From positions 1-27,208 of IMG/VR virus record IMGVR_UViG_3300042090_003237: 27,208 nt of DNA; one strand, written 5' to 3'. This stretch comes from a virus. A model generated the notes under the pieces. It was not told where the DNA came from and ran no database searches. It saw nothing but the letters and a program-made list of their open reading frames with translations. A program made the position numbers and the translations under genes. This document shows positions 8,576 through 17,151 of the stretch, piece after piece (the stretch's first letter is position 1; each line of letters opens with the position of its first letter).

Positions 8576-11124
8576 CCCACATACCTCCTCACGGCACCGG
8601 TGGCCACGTCATGCACCCATTTTTCATGGTCGGTGTTTTTTTCCAGATGATCGGCCATTTTGTCCAGGTCAAAAAAAGCATAGGTGGAGACGTTGGTTTT
8701 GACGCCCGGTGCCCCACCGGAAGGCGCGCTCCCGGCGCCGCTGGAGCGCGGCTGTGCGCCGGCGTGCATCGCGGCCAGGTTGCCGATGCCGATTCGCTGG
8801 ACGGCGTCCGCGTTGAAGACGAACTCGCCCTTGTGGACAATGCCTGCGGGTTCATTTTTACCGCCCGCACCGGTGTAGCCGCCCTCGGAAAATGCGCCCA
8901 TCAGATGCGCACCTTCAGCGATCATCGCCCCCGCCGCGGCGACCGCAAGGATTGGTCCGACGTAGGGAATGCTCGCCATCGCCTCCATCGCGGCGATGGC
9001 CGCCAGGGCAATGTTAATCGCGGCCCGGATGACGGCCTGCGCGAGCGTGACGGCCGTGGACATGATTTCGCCGGCAATGTGCGCCGCGACACGGGCCGCC
9101 ACCATCAAACCGTGGAAAATAGTTTCCGCGAGACGGATCCCGCCGCGCGACGTAGCCCCCGCGGCCGTCGCCCCGGTTTTGGCCACTTCTCCGCTGCCAT
9201 GAATGGCCACCTGGGTCGTTGTCGCGGCCGCTTGCTGGGCGGTCTCCAACGAATGCCACACTGCGCTCATGGCCGCCATGACCGTGTGCTGCAAGACCCA
9301 CTGCACCGCCATTTTGCTGATCTGCAAAATAAAATCGTCCACCACATTTTTATAAACGGCGCGCGCAGCTTCACCCCACGTTTTGTGCTTCTCCAAAACT
9401 TCCGCGAGGTTGGCGCTGCTGGAGGCCGCCATTGACTGGTAAACACTGCCGACCGCCTGCGCCGTTTGCTGCGCGACCGTGCCGACGTTTTGCAACTGGG
9501 TGATTTCCTTGCCGAGCTGGAAACCATAGCTGCCGACGTTTTGCGCCTCCTGAAGCTGGTGCTGCAGCTCCACCTGCTGCAGGGTCAGCTCATTGATCTG
9601 CTTGAGCGCCTCCAGCCGCGCACTGTCGTCCTTGGTGTTGGCCGCCGTGTTGCGCAAGTTGCCGATGCTGGCGTCATTTTGACTAATCAATCCTTGAATT
9701 GCCGGAACCGAATCGGTCGCCTTTTGGGTGTTGTTGAGAAATGGATTCAGCTCGATCTGCTTTAATTTGATCTGGGCATCCGACCGCGCGATCTCCTGCG
9801 TGAGCTGCTCCCGTTTTAGCAGTTCGGCATTATATTCCCGCTGCGCGTCAGTCGCCTTGGTCGTGGCAACCTGCACCGCATCATTAAAGTCCTGCTCGCT
9901 GATTTTCCCCTCCACGTAAAACTTAGTGGCCAGCGCCGTCCGCTGAAGATATTCGCTGAAAAACAGATCCTTCCGTTTATCCACGCCTTCAGCAGCGCTC
10001 GCATTGACCTGGTCCGTCAGCTCCTTATTGGCCTTGGTCCATTCCTTCGCGTTTTCCTCCCGGATTTTGGTTTCCGCCTCGCCAGCTTTCCGGGCTGATT
10101 CCTCGGCGGCTTTCTGCTGGATATCGCCGATGCTGCTTTGCTCGGAGGTCTGGCTGTTCGCCCTGGCCTGCTGATAACGCTTCTCCTCCGCGTCGTTCCA
10201 CGCACCGGTGGCGACCGCAATGTCTTTTTTGGCATCGAGCTCGCGCAGCTCGAGCGCGTAGCGGTCCTTGATGCGGTCAATTTCCTTTTGGGAGCCGATC
10301 TCGGAATCACGCTGCAGTTTTAGTTCTTGATCGTGGGCGGCGGCGAGGGCCTCATCGCCAGGCTTTGATTTGTCATTGGCATCCGTGATGCCCCCGGTTT
10401 TTAACTGATAATCGGCATAGTCCAGACGGTCTTTAGCATTCGCCAGTTGTCGCTGGCCGACGATCTGGCCGGTTCGTGAATTACGAATGTCTCGATCGGT
10501 GGTTAATTGGGGGATGTCTTCACCAAAATATCCGAAGGCGCCTGTGCCAAGCCTGCTGGCATGGCCGCCAAACGCATCCGGCACCGTGTTCTCATTGTAG
10601 AGCGGCGTTGTGCCGCTGACCATGTCCTTGTATTTTTGAGCCACTGCCGGCGTGATGCTGCCGGCACGCAGTGCAATATTTATCTTGTCAATGATGTCCG
10701 GCACACGGAGGAGGGCATCGGCGAGTTCGCGGGCGCGCTTGGCTGGATCCACCAGCGCCTCGCCATAAAAATTCCACGCCACAGCACCCACGCCGAGAGC
10801 CGCACCCACTTCGCCGAAAATGGGAAGGAGTTTGCTGAAACTGAAGCCGCCGGCCACCAGTCCGCGCGTCAGCTCGTCCACGGCATAGAATGCGGCGCGC
10901 GAGCCGCCGGCCATCGCAGCGAAACGGATCCCGTCAATGGCCGACCTGAAATAATAAACCTTGCCGGCGAGATCATCGAAGCCCTTAGCGGTCTCTTCGG
11001 TCATCTGCTTTCCGGCCGCGCCGGCCTTTTGCAGGTCGGATCCGTAGTTGCGCAGGAACTGCTGCAGCGCCTCGGCGGCCTGCGCCGTCTGCGCCGTCAC
11101 AACTATTTTGATTGGCTCGCTCAT
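8572..11124 (-). CDS. Tape measure protein
   Basis: This 850-aa protein sets tail length and sits inside the tail tube until DNA ejection. It is mostly helical. A long charged coiled-coil-rich region spans roughly residues 240-560. A hydrophobic Ala/Ile-rich block follows (about 630-745, including [21 protein letters not shown]). The C-terminus has [28 protein letters not shown]-type sequence (about 755-782), a standard mark of lambda/HK97-type tape measures. Using the usual rule of about 1.5 angstrom per residue, a tail of about 125 nm is implied. It follows the tail assembly chaperone by 9 bases and overlaps the next gene by ATGA. Confidence 0.92.
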   Translation of the reverse strand: MSEPIKIVVTAQTAQAAEALQQFLRNYGSDLQKAGAAGKQMTEETAKGFDDLAGKVYYFRSAIDGIRFAAMAGGSRAAFYAVDELTRGLVAGGFSFSKLLPIFGEVGAALGVGAVAWNFYGEALVDPAKRARELADALLRVPDIIDKINIALRAGSITPAVAQKYKDMVSGTTPLYNENTVPDAFGGHASRLGTGAFGYFGEDIPQLTTDRDIRNSRTGQIVGQRQLANAKDRLDYADYQLKTGGITDANDKSKPGDEALAAAHDQELKLQRDSEIGSQKEIDRIKDRYALELRELDAKKDIAVATGAWNDAEEKRYQQARANSQTSEQSSIGDIQQKAAEESARKAGEAETKIREENAKEWTKANKELTDQVNASAAEGVDKRKDLFFSEYLQRTALATKFYVEGKISEQDFNDAVQVATTKATDAQREYNAELLKREQLTQEIARSDAQIKLKQIELNPFLNNTQKATDSVPAIQGLISQNDASIGNLRNTAANTKDDSARLEALKQINELTLQQVELQHQLQEAQNVGSYGFQLGKEITQLQNVGTVAQQTAQAVGSVYQSMAASSSANLAEVLEKHKTWGEAARAVYKNVVDDFILQISKMAVQWVLQHTVMAAMSAVWHSLETAQQAAATTTQVAIHGSGEVAKTGATAAGATSRGGIRLAETIFHGLMVAARVAAHIAGEIMSTAVTLAQAVIRAAINIALAAIAAMEAMASIPYVGPILAVAAAGAMIAEGAHLMGAFSEGGYTGAGGKNEPAGIVHKGEFVFNADAVQRIGIGNLAAMHAGAQPRSSGAGSAPSGGAPGVKTNVSTYAFFDLDKMADHLEKNTDHEKWVHDVATGAVRRYVG

Positions 11125-11133
11125 GTAGTAAAT

Positions 11134-11681
11134 TTACGATTGCAGCAGTTTCAACAACCGGTCCCGCTGGGCCTTCCACGCCTCGTCATTGCCCTGCGCG
11201 GCCACCATCAGTTGCAACATGATCCTTGCCTGTTCCTGGTTCCGGGCCTGCGCCGCCAGCTCCAGCCGTTCCCAGCTCTGGTCCAGCGCCTCGTCCAGTG
11301 TCAGCCCAGCGGCGGCGGCATGGAGGGCGACGGCGCGGCTGAAACTGTCCGCTCCATGATCTGTTTCACCATTTCCGGCGGCATCCCGGCCATCTGGTTT
11401 TGGGCGCGGGCGAGCTGCCGCGCCGACCAGACGAAAAAACCCTTCTCATTCACCTCCTGCACGGCCGCATAGAGCAGCTCGTAGCTTGTCGGATCCACCG
11501 CGCCGATCTCGTTGGCTGGAATCCCGCACACCGCCGCCACCAGCGCGATCTCATGGTCCAGTTTTGGAAACAGCGTGACGTATTCGCGCACCTGTATCTG
11601 GCGCACCGTCACTTCGCGCGTGGTTTTGTCGTTGAAGGTGATGGTCAATTTTCGTCCGCCCAGCAATGTGTCTGTATTCAT
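11134..11681 (-). CDS. Tail assembly chaperone, -1 frameshift product (gpGT-like)
   Basis: This is the predicted fusion made if ribosomes slip back one base at GGGTTTTTTC (11433-11442). It keeps residues 1-82 of the 126-aa chaperone (to EKGF) and continues FRLVGAAARPRPKPDG in the -1 frame for 100 more residues to the TAA at 11134-11136, giving 182 aa. The -1 frame is closed by TGA two codons before the slip site and fully open after it. It has no early ATG, and its end (LTLDEALDQSWERLELAAQ, then ...DRLLKLLQS) reads as a helical protein. This is the layout of lambda G/GT and of many siphophages, immediately before the tape measure. It also accounts for the otherwise empty interval 11137-11300. 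Confidence 0.78.
11301..11681 (-). CDS. Tail assembly chaperone (gpG-like)
   Basis: The zero-frame protein is 126 aa: a beta-rich N-terminus (LTITFNDKTTREVTVRQI) followed by helices, then a low-complexity end (SAAPSPSMPPPLG) typical of unshifted chaperones. In siphophages this protein coats the tape measure while the tail tube polymerises. The start overlaps the lipoprotein stop by ATGA and is preceded by AACAATCAAAAAAATATG, so the C-terminal codons of the upstream gene double as an A-rich leader. Identification rests on position before the tape measure and on the frameshift signal, because these chaperones diverge strongly in sequence. Confidence 0.75.
   Translation of the reverse strand: MNTDTLLGGRKLTITFNDKTTREVTVRQIQVREYVTLFPKLDHEIALVAAVCGIPANEIGAVDPTSYELLYAAVQEVNEKGFFVWSARQLARAQNQMAGMPPEMVKQIMERTVSAAPSPSMPPPLG
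11433..11442 (-). promoter_or_regulatory. Programmed -1 ribosomal frameshift site
   Basis: On the minus strand the sequence is GGGTTTTTTC, read in frame as AAG GGT TTT TTC. It contains G_GGT_TTT and, overlapping it, T_TTT_TTC; both fit the X_XXY_YYZ slippery heptamer rule. Slipping here joins the 126-aa chaperone to the -1 frame ending at 11134. Confidence 0.72.
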
Positions 11682-12349
11682 ATTTTTTTGATTGTTAATT
11701 TAGGAATGGAATTGGTTGGCACCGGCACCGTGTAGCTCAAATTGCTGCTCAACGCGCTCACGGCGCCGGCGGCGCTGTAATTGAACGCGGCAAAATCGTA
11801 GGTTGTGCCGCAGTTCAGGTTTGAGACTGTCAGGGTCAGGTTGGTGCCGGCGTCATTGGTGGCCGTGTAAACGCCGGGCAGAATGCCCCACACAATTTTT
11901 GTGCCCGCCACGAGCTGACTGGGAGATTGAGTCCACGACAGGGTCACATTGGCCGCGTTCGTTTCCACCAGCCGGAAATAACGGTGCGGTGAAAGATCGT
12001 TTGTGAATGCGACGCTGTTGGTGGACCAAACGCCCCAATCCTGCCAGCCGCTGTCCGCGCTGGTGCTCGTCTGGACCGCCACCAGATTGGTGACAGTCCA
12101 GAACAATTGAAACACCGCCGGTGGATTCGTGGCGGATGTCGTGGCCACGGCGCCCACGGCGGTCTGCTGCCGCGGCGTAAGCAACGGCGTGACGGGAACC
12201 GCTGGCATGATCGAAATGTCGGCATGGCAAGCCACAACCCAAAGCAGGATGACCAGCAGCGCAAGGGCTATCACTTTACGCCAGGTAAAAATCAGCTTAA
12301 AGCGAGACATCAAATCCGACTTGTCGAAATCCGGGGGCTGGGTGCTCAT
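11678..12349 (-). CDS. Phage-encoded fibronectin type III lipoprotein
   Basis: This 223-aa protein has a basic N-terminus, a strong hydrophobic segment (about 28-41: VIALALLVILLWVV) and a lipobox-like VVAC, with Cys at about residue 41. It is probably exported and lipid-anchored rather than part of the capsid. Residues about 135-210 form an Fn3-type domain (VTLSWTQS, GTKIVWG, LTVSNLNCGTTYDFAAFNYSA), and RYFRLVET before it is a phrase common in exported verrucomicrobial proteins. The first ATG overlaps the upstream stop (ATGA); Met14 would give a more usual signal length. It sits between the SGNH protein and the tail chaperone. A surface role in the lysogen, such as adhesion or superinfection exclusion, is possible but not shown. 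Confidence 0.7.
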   Translation of the reverse strand: MSTQPPDFDKSDLMSRFKLIFTWRKVIALALLVILLWVVACHADISIMPAVPVTPLLTPRQQTAVGAVATTSATNPPAVFQLFWTVTNLVAVQTSTSADSGWQDWGVWSTNSVAFTNDLSPHRYFRLVETNAANVTLSWTQSPSQLVAGTKIVWGILPGVYTATNDAGTNLTLTVSNLNCGTTYDFAAFNYSAAGAVSALSSNLSYTVPVPTNSIPKLTIKKI

Positions 12350-15126
12350 TGTATGCCTGGCGCATTGTTCCTGCGCAAATGGAAGTAGGAGCCTTTGCCC
12401 AGATCAACATAGCCATCACCATTATTATAGGGACAAACCTGAATCAGAATGTTTGCCGTGTTGGTGATGACAATCGTGCCTTGACCCCACCATTTTGAAG
12501 CGAGATTTCCGGCTGGTGCTGCGCCAATGCCGATGCAGCCGCCTGACCCGGATGTGGCGTTCGCTATGATGCTCATACCATTGGCGTTGGCGTCCAGGTT
12601 TCCAGCCCCGGCGCTAAATTGAACGTCCATGATGTAACCTGAAAGGTCAGTGATGTTCCCCGATGAAAGCATGATCTGGCCCTTCGTCCCGGCACTGTTG
12701 GTGGACAGCGCGCAAATCATGTAGTCCACCGAGTAGTAGCCGGGCGCAACATTCGGCACAGTCAAAGCCGTCGTTAAGGTGTTGTTGTTTATGATCGGCA
12801 GATTCGCCGAGTTGGTTGCCGAATAGCCGATGTAGTATTCACCGCCGAAGGCCAAGATGTTTGTCTGTGGCGTTCCTGATGGAGCAAGCATAACCGCCGT
12901 GATGTTTGTTCCATCTGATGAGAGCTGTGCGCCGGTCGTGCCGTTGTAAGACGGTTTGTTTGTGGCCGGCAGCACAACGCCATTTGTCGCAGTCATTGTC
13001 GTCGCCAGTGTCGCGCCGCCTGCCGAAGAATCAAATCCACCCGTTACATGCTGGATGCTGTCGGTTCGAGGATTGTAATTCCAGTTCGCACCGCCGCCGT
13101 AGTTTCCTAAATGGTATCCAGTTGAATCCAATCGGATAAAACCTTCATTGGCATTTTGCGGTGAAGAAAACACTAACCCAAAGACATTCCCGTATGCGGT
13201 CGAGTTTCCATATTGATATTGCAAGTTTGGCGCTCCGATTTTGGAGAATGAATAAAACCGCGCGTCGTTTCCATTTGATGTGTAGGAATTCAAAGAAACG
13301 TCATCGGCTGTGTTCTGGGAAATGAGCGAATCAAATCCGATGGCCTGCATCAGTTGATTGACCGCCCAAACTCGAAGCTGATGCTGCGGATGAATGCCGG
13401 CGCCGCTGGCCGCGAAGCCGGCCCCGATGTCGAAATTATTGTTCATCCAGTTTGTTCCGCCTTGATCCATATAAAGCTGGTATTGGTCAAAGAACGTCCA
13501 TCCATTTGAAGCGGCAACCGATTTTATCGACGCGTCTTCACCGGTGTTCGCCGTCCCTGTAGGGTCAGTGCCGCTCATGATCGGATTCGGGCTGACTAAA
13601 ATAACGTCCGCATTGGGACAGCCGGCCATGAAGTTTGTAAGCGTGTAAGGCGAATAGACCGCCCAATCGTTGCTTGAACTTATTTGCTGGATGATTACCA
13701 GGTTCGGCTGAATCGCCGCCGCCAGTGCCGTCCAGTTCGTGAATGAAGTATAGTTGACCCAGTCCGCGCCGCCGACTCCCTCATTAAAAACCTGGACGCC
13801 TTTTGATGTCCGGTCGCAAATGCCGCATTGATAAACCTTCACTGGATTGCTGGACGCGGCCAGCTTGATGTTATACACGCCGGCCGGCATCGAAAATCCA
13901 ATCTCTTTGATCGTCAGCGAGCTGGCGCTGCATGAAACCGAACCGAGGGTTGTATAGCTGCCGCCTTCGAGAGATGCCGACACCGTCAAAGTTCCCGCCC
14001 CTGGTTCGGCGAAATAATAAACTTCAACGTAGCTCGCCCATAATCTCGCCGACGAGCTTCCAGAGCAATCGCCGTCGAGGACAACGCTTCCGCCGGCCGG
14101 CAGATATGGCGTCTGAAATTGTGTCGCCAGCGGGCCATAAACCGGGCCGTTTGTGGCATACGCGCCGCCGGCGTATGTCGTGCAACCACCTCCCCATCCG
14201 GCGTTGCCGCCTGCCCACATCCCATGCGCCTGAAAATATGCCTGATACGCGTCATACTGATTTGCCGCGAGCGAGTCGCCGAGCGTTACAATCGTGAACG
14301 GGCGGCTTTGCGCCAATGCCTGCCAAGAATTCGTCGCAAGATAAAGGCGGGTTGCAGCGAGCGCCTCGCTCCGGTCCTTTGCCATCGTCAACAAGGTTGC
14401 CGGATTGATGGCTGGATTTGTTCCCAGCGTTGCTGTGTTTGTCACCGCCAGCGCCAGGCCGTTCAATGGCGTCCCATTCGGCGCATTGGTCGCCGTGGTG
14501 GCAATGGCGGCGGTCCCGGACGATGTGGCATACACTGCCGTCAATGCATTCGATGCGGTCGTCCCGCTGACAATCATTATCCAGTTCAAATTTCCCGTGG
14601 CCGAAGTTTTTGTCCATTGCTGGACCAGATTGGTCAAGGTCGTGTCGAACTGGTTGTAGAGCGATCCGTAGCCGGCCGTGTAAATGCCGTTTGGATTGGC
14701 ATTGGTTCCGGCCCAGACGGAGATCGGCAGCGGAATGCCCGCCGGCGGCGCGCTGGTGGTGCTGCCGACCGAGCTGCTGCTGGTGTAATACGCCTGCACG
14801 CCGTTGGTGAGCAGATATGAAAAATTGCCGCCGTTTGAATTAGCCAGCGATGTCCACGCGCTGAAGCGTCCCACATTTAGGCCGCCGTTCAGGATGGCAA
14901 CGCCGCTCCAGGTGCCGCTGTTGGTGGTGATGACGGCCTGCGTGTTGGTGGCCAGCGTTGTGACGGCCGCAAACTTATAGCTGCTGCCGCCGTTCGTCTG
15001 GTAGAGACCAATGACAAGCGGGATGGCGATGTCATTGGTGGCCGTGTAGGAGTTGGCCGCCGGCAGCTCGCCGGGCATCAGGAAGGCGGCAATGGTCGCC
15101 AGTAAAATCAAAAATCTATTTTTCAT
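12346..15126 (-). CDS. Exported SGNH/GDSL-hydrolase-like large protein
   Basis: I start this 926-aa protein at the ATG at 15126, because MKNRFLILLATIAAFLMPGE gives a clear signal peptide; the open frame continues upstream only as antisense-like sequence. Residues 1-270 are Thr/Asn-rich beta structure. An SGNH hydrolase domain spans about 275-600: TIVTLGDSLA (Ser285), the NEGVGGADW Gly block (448-456), SSND (Asn486) and GIHP (His579). The Asp normally three residues before that His is Ala576, so it would work as a Ser-His dyad or be impaired. The last 320 residues are beta-rich and end near WWGQGTIVIT. SGNH domains in phages usually deacetylate or cleave surface glycans. It lies between the tail tube and chaperone genes, where tail fibres are not normally found. 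Confidence 0.72.
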   Translation of the reverse strand: MKNRFLILLATIAAFLMPGELPAANSYTATNDIAIPLVIGLYQTNGGSSYKFAAVTTLATNTQAVITTNSGTWSGVAILNGGLNVGRFSAWTSLANSNGGNFSYLLTNGVQAYYTSSSSVGSTTSAPPAGIPLPISVWAGTNANPNGIYTAGYGSLYNQFDTTLTNLVQQWTKTSATGNLNWIMIVSGTTASNALTAVYATSSGTAAIATTATNAPNGTPLNGLALAVTNTATLGTNPAINPATLLTMAKDRSEALAATRLYLATNSWQALAQSRPFTIVTLGDSLAANQYDAYQAYFQAHGMWAGGNAGWGGGCTTYAGGAYATNGPVYGPLATQFQTPYLPAGGSVVLDGDCSGSSSARLWASYVEVYYFAEPGAGTLTVSASLEGGSYTTLGSVSCSASSLTIKEIGFSMPAGVYNIKLAASSNPVKVYQCGICDRTSKGVQVFNEGVGGADWVNYTSFTNWTALAAAIQPNLVIIQQISSSNDWAVYSPYTLTNFMAGCPNADVILVSPNPIMSGTDPTGTANTGEDASIKSVAASNGWTFFDQYQLYMDQGGTNWMNNNFDIGAGFAASGAGIHPQHQLRVWAVNQLMQAIGFDSLISQNTADDVSLNSYTSNGNDARFYSFSKIGAPNLQYQYGNSTAYGNVFGLVFSSPQNANEGFIRLDSTGYHLGNYGGGANWNYNPRTDSIQHVTGGFDSSAGGATLATTMTATNGVVLPATNKPSYNGTTGAQLSSDGTNITAVMLAPSGTPQTNILAFGGEYYIGYSATNSANLPIINNNTLTTALTVPNVAPGYYSVDYMICALSTNSAGTKGQIMLSSGNITDLSGYIMDVQFSAGAGNLDANANGMSIIANATSGSGGCIGIGAAPAGNLASKWWGQGTIVITNTANILIQVCPYNNGDGYVDLGKGSYFHLRRNNAPGIQ

Positions 15127-15146
15127 AATCGGTTTCAGGTTTTTTT

Positions 15147-15175
15147 GGTGCGGCCGCAGACGGCACGGCCGCACC
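15147..15175 (-). other. Intergenic stem-loop H1
   Basis: On the minus-strand transcript GGTGCGGCCG pairs perfectly with CGGCCGCACC around a 9-base loop, 15 bases after the stop of the 51-aa gene, and is followed by AAAAAAA rather than a U tract. It is therefore not a standard terminator. It may protect the upstream 3' end or separate translation of the SGNH gene. Confidence 0.7.
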
Positions 15176-15190
15176 AGGTGAGGGGTGGTT

Positions 15191-15346
15191 TTATTTGCCG
15201 GCAATTTTGTCCGCGACCGGCGGATTCGGTATCGGATTGGTTTTGGCCGCGTCCGCCTTTGGCGGGTTGCTGGGGTCAATCGGCTTGGCGGTGTGGCCGT
15301 TGACCGGTTTGCCGCCGACGACGATGTCATGTTTCGTGTTGTCCAT
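15191..15346 (-). CDS. Small Pro/Lys-rich protein after the tail tube gene
   Basis: This 51-aa protein begins MDNTKHDIVVGGKPVNG and ends VADKIAGK. It is hydrophilic, with repeated Pro and Ala-Lys, and is probably disordered. I accept it because the gap between the tail tube and SGNH genes would otherwise be about 260 bases. Its ATG is also preceded by CAACCAACGAAAAATT, nearly identical to the leader of the decoration protein at 19694. A strong stem-loop follows its stop. Function unknown; its place suggests a small tail or chaperone role. Confidence 0.6.
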   Translation of the reverse strand: MDNTKHDIVVGGKPVNGHTAKPIDPSNPPKADAAKTNPIPNPPVADKIAGK

Positions 15347-15362
15347 AATTTTTCGTTGGTTG
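15347..15362 (-). promoter_or_regulatory. A-rich translation leader
   Basis: The bases before the 51-aa start read CAACCAACGAAAAATTATG on the minus strand, with no GGAGG-like motif. Compare the leader at 19695-19710. Confidence 0.55.
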
Positions 15363-15386
15363 AATTTTTATTGTTTGGATGGGTGG

Positions 15387-15941
15387 TCAGATTCCGGACA
15401 CGTTCAGGGTGCTGGGCGCGGATCCAAGCCAGGTGAATTTGAACTTGGGCTGGATGATGTTCGGCTCCACGACGGTGAACTCCTCGCAATCAAGGTCGGC
15501 CCACCAGTCGTCGGTGATCCATGGGGCGCCGTTTTGCCAGCGCACGCGCTTGAGCCAGCCCTGCAGGCTGCTCGAGGTGAGCGGATAAAACGTGGTGTCC
15601 GCCAGTCCGATGAGCGGGGACTTGTAGAAACCGGTCAGCGCGAGCCGGCTCATTTCGTTCATGGTGACTTCCATCGTCAGCTCGTGCTGGGGGCGCAGGA
15701 TGTTGAAGGGCACGATGGTTCCCTGGATGGTGGGCTGCATGATGGTCACGGCCTTGGAGGTGCGTTTGTCCTGCGGCAGCTTGGCCACGGTGCCAAGGCC
15801 GAAGGTCAGCCATATCGGGTCGGCCGGGTCGGGTTTGGCGCTGTTGGATACGACGCCGGCGGCCGGGATGTTGAATGCCTGCCCGGCCGGGGCGAAGTAG
15901 AGATAATCGCCGGAGGCGATGACGGATGGTTGTTGTTGCAT
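15387..15941 (-). CDS. Major tail tube protein (putative)
   Basis: This 184-aa protein is predicted to polymerise into the non-contractile tail tube. Size and beta-rich composition fit: an N-terminal SGDYLYFAPAGQAF strand, a central TMEVTMNEMSRLALTGFY segment and an aromatic, acidic C-terminal third (NGAPWITDDWWADLDCEEF). Its position, after the neck proteins and before chaperone and tape measure, is that of the tube protein. No sheath gene precedes it, so the tail is not contractile although the head is Mu-like. The start lies 3 bases after the cold-shock gene, behind the A-rich leader ACCAACCATAAAATAAAATATG minus its first two bases, consistent with independent high translation. Sequence identity is not specific enough to be certain. 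Confidence 0.68.
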   Translation of the reverse strand: MQQQPSVIASGDYLYFAPAGQAFNIPAAGVVSNSAKPDPADPIWLTFGLGTVAKLPQDKRTSKAVTIMQPTIQGTIVPFNILRPQHELTMEVTMNEMSRLALTGFYKSPLIGLADTTFYPLTSSSLQGWLKRVRWQNGAPWITDDWWADLDCEEFTVVEPNIIQPKFKFTWLGSAPSTLNVSGI

Positions 15942-15944
15942 ATT

Positions 15945-16175
15945 TTATTTTATGGTTGGTGATGTTTGTTGGGCGGCGGGTTGGATCAGCCGCACGCGCG
16001 CCGCTCTCTCACCGCGCTGGCTGTTTTCGATTTCAAACTCGACCAGGTCGCCCTGGTTAAGCTTCGTGCCGTAACGGACGGCGGAACCGTGGACAAAGAC
16101 ATCCGGCGCGTCATCGCGGACGATGAAGCCGAAGCCTTTCTTGGCATCGAACCATTTAATTTTTCCGGTTTGCAT
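15945..16175 (-). CDS. Cold-shock-domain RNA/DNA-binding protein (CspA family)
   Basis: This 76-aa protein is a near-canonical cold-shock domain. It shows GKIKWFDAKKGFGFI with RNP1 at residues 13-18 (KGFGFI), RNP2 at 26-32 (VFVHGSA, usually VFVHFSA) and the closing LVEFEIENSQRGERAARVRLI. These proteins bind single-stranded nucleic acid and melt RNA structure. The gene lies between a neck protein and the tail tube gene, 4 bases after the former and 3 before the latter, so it belongs to the late operon and is made during virion assembly. Its last codons also form part of the A-rich leader of the tail tube gene. The operon contains strong stem-loops it could act on. Phe to Gly in RNP2 is a notable change at a base-stacking position. 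Confidence 0.93.
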   Translation of the reverse strand: MQTGKIKWFDAKKGFGFIVRDDAPDVFVHGSAVRYGTKLNQGDLVEFEIENSQRGERAARVRLIQPAAQQTSPTIK

Positions 16176-16179
16176 AAAA

Positions 16180-16725
16180 TCAGGGAACGGCGGTGATGGG
16201 CGCCTCCAGCCGGCCGCCGCGGCATTTCACTTCCAGGATCACCGCGATCCGGTTGGGCAGTTTTTTGGCGGTGTCCTTGACGGACATCACCGAGACATGG
16301 CTGGGCTCGCTGACGACGCCGTTGGGATTATCAATCAACTGGCCGCACACGGCCGGCAGGGTCAGCTCCATGAGCCCCATGGCGCCGGGCGTCGTGGCAT
16401 TGCCCCAGAGCGCCTCCTTGCGGCTGCCGATGACCCGGTCGCTGATGATGAGCGCGACGGGCCGCACGCGCCGCACGATCAGCTTCATGCCCTGGCTGAT
16501 GGTCTCGATGGTTTCACTCAATGGCACGATGACGCACACGCGCTGCTCGACGATGGTCAGATACGCAAACGCATCGGCGAGGTTTTCCGCGTCGAACAAT
16601 TCCACGTTGCCAAAAGCCGGGCCGGCGGGATCAAAACCTTCCGGCAGTTGCACTCCTTCCACCGCCGCCTGGAGCTGCGTTATGATCGTGCCGGTCGTTG
16701 CGTAAAATGTGGTTGCGGGTGTCAT
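16180..16725 (-). CDS. Putative neck / tail-terminator protein
   Basis: This 181-aa protein follows the gp36-like connector with an ATGA overlap, where Mu-like phages have gp37 and siphophages have head-closure or tail-terminator proteins. It has mixed alpha/beta character: QRVCVIVPLSE, an Arg-rich RRVRPVALIISDRV segment (about 85-98), and a C-terminal strand RIAVILEVKC. I cannot match it to a named family from sequence alone. Role inferred from position and length. Confidence 0.55.
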   Translation of the reverse strand: MTPATTFYATTGTIITQLQAAVEGVQLPEGFDPAGPAFGNVELFDAENLADAFAYLTIVEQRVCVIVPLSETIETISQGMKLIVRRVRPVALIISDRVIGSRKEALWGNATTPGAMGLMELTLPAVCGQLIDNPNGVVSEPSHVSVMSVKDTAKKLPNRIAVILEVKCRGGRLEAPITAVP

Positions 16726-17138
16726 ATCTGTCCTCCTTCACCGCCGAAACCCGAGCGCATCCGGCCGTGAACACGGCGGGCACTCCCGGCCGCGCCGGCG
16801 CGAGACTGGAGGTTCACGTCCGTGACCTTGGGCAGGTTGGGCCGGTCGCCGCGGGCGATGGACTGCAGCTCGTTCATCACCGCGGTATATTGCTTGTCAA
16901 TATCCTCCGGCACCGGACCGGCGAAACCATAAGCCCGGAACAGCACGATGGTGCGGCTGAAGTTGGTGAGCGACGTGGCATCGAGCAAGTAGCCGGCCGT
17001 GAGCCGCGCCACATCGGCGTCCGCCTGGGCACAGAGCGTGAGCATCCCGGCGTTGGCGTTGCCGGCATCGCCCAGGGCGGTGGCAAACTGCGCGAGCTTG
17101 TCGGGCGTCAACTGCAGGTCTGCGATTGCGGTGGCCAT
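16722..17138 (-). CDS. Head-tail connector, Mu gp36-like (DUF1320)
   Basis: This 138-aa protein is predicted to sit under the portal and join head and tail. Residues about 40-98 show the DUF1320 pattern: VARLTAGYLLDA, then TIVLFRAYGFAG, then KQYTAVMNELQSIARGD. The end is Arg/Gly-rich and flexible (RRVHGRMRSGFGGEGGQI). It is preceded by stem-loop H4 and an AGATTAAATTTTC leader and overlaps the next gene by ATGA. Its order after the capsid gene matches Mu-like phages. Confidence 0.7.
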   Translation of the reverse strand: MATAIADLQLTPDKLAQFATALGDAGNANAGMLTLCAQADADVARLTAGYLLDATSLTNFSRTIVLFRAYGFAGPVPEDIDKQYTAVMNELQSIARGDRPNLPKVTDVNLQSRAGAAGSARRVHGRMRSGFGGEGGQI

Positions 17139-17151
17139 GAAAATTTAATCT

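Noticed and set aside
15127-15489. N-terminal extension of the SGNH protein frame
   Set aside because: Arg/Pro/Thr-rich sequence overlapping the 51-aa and tail tube genes; the start at 15126 yields a clean signal peptide behind hairpin and leader.
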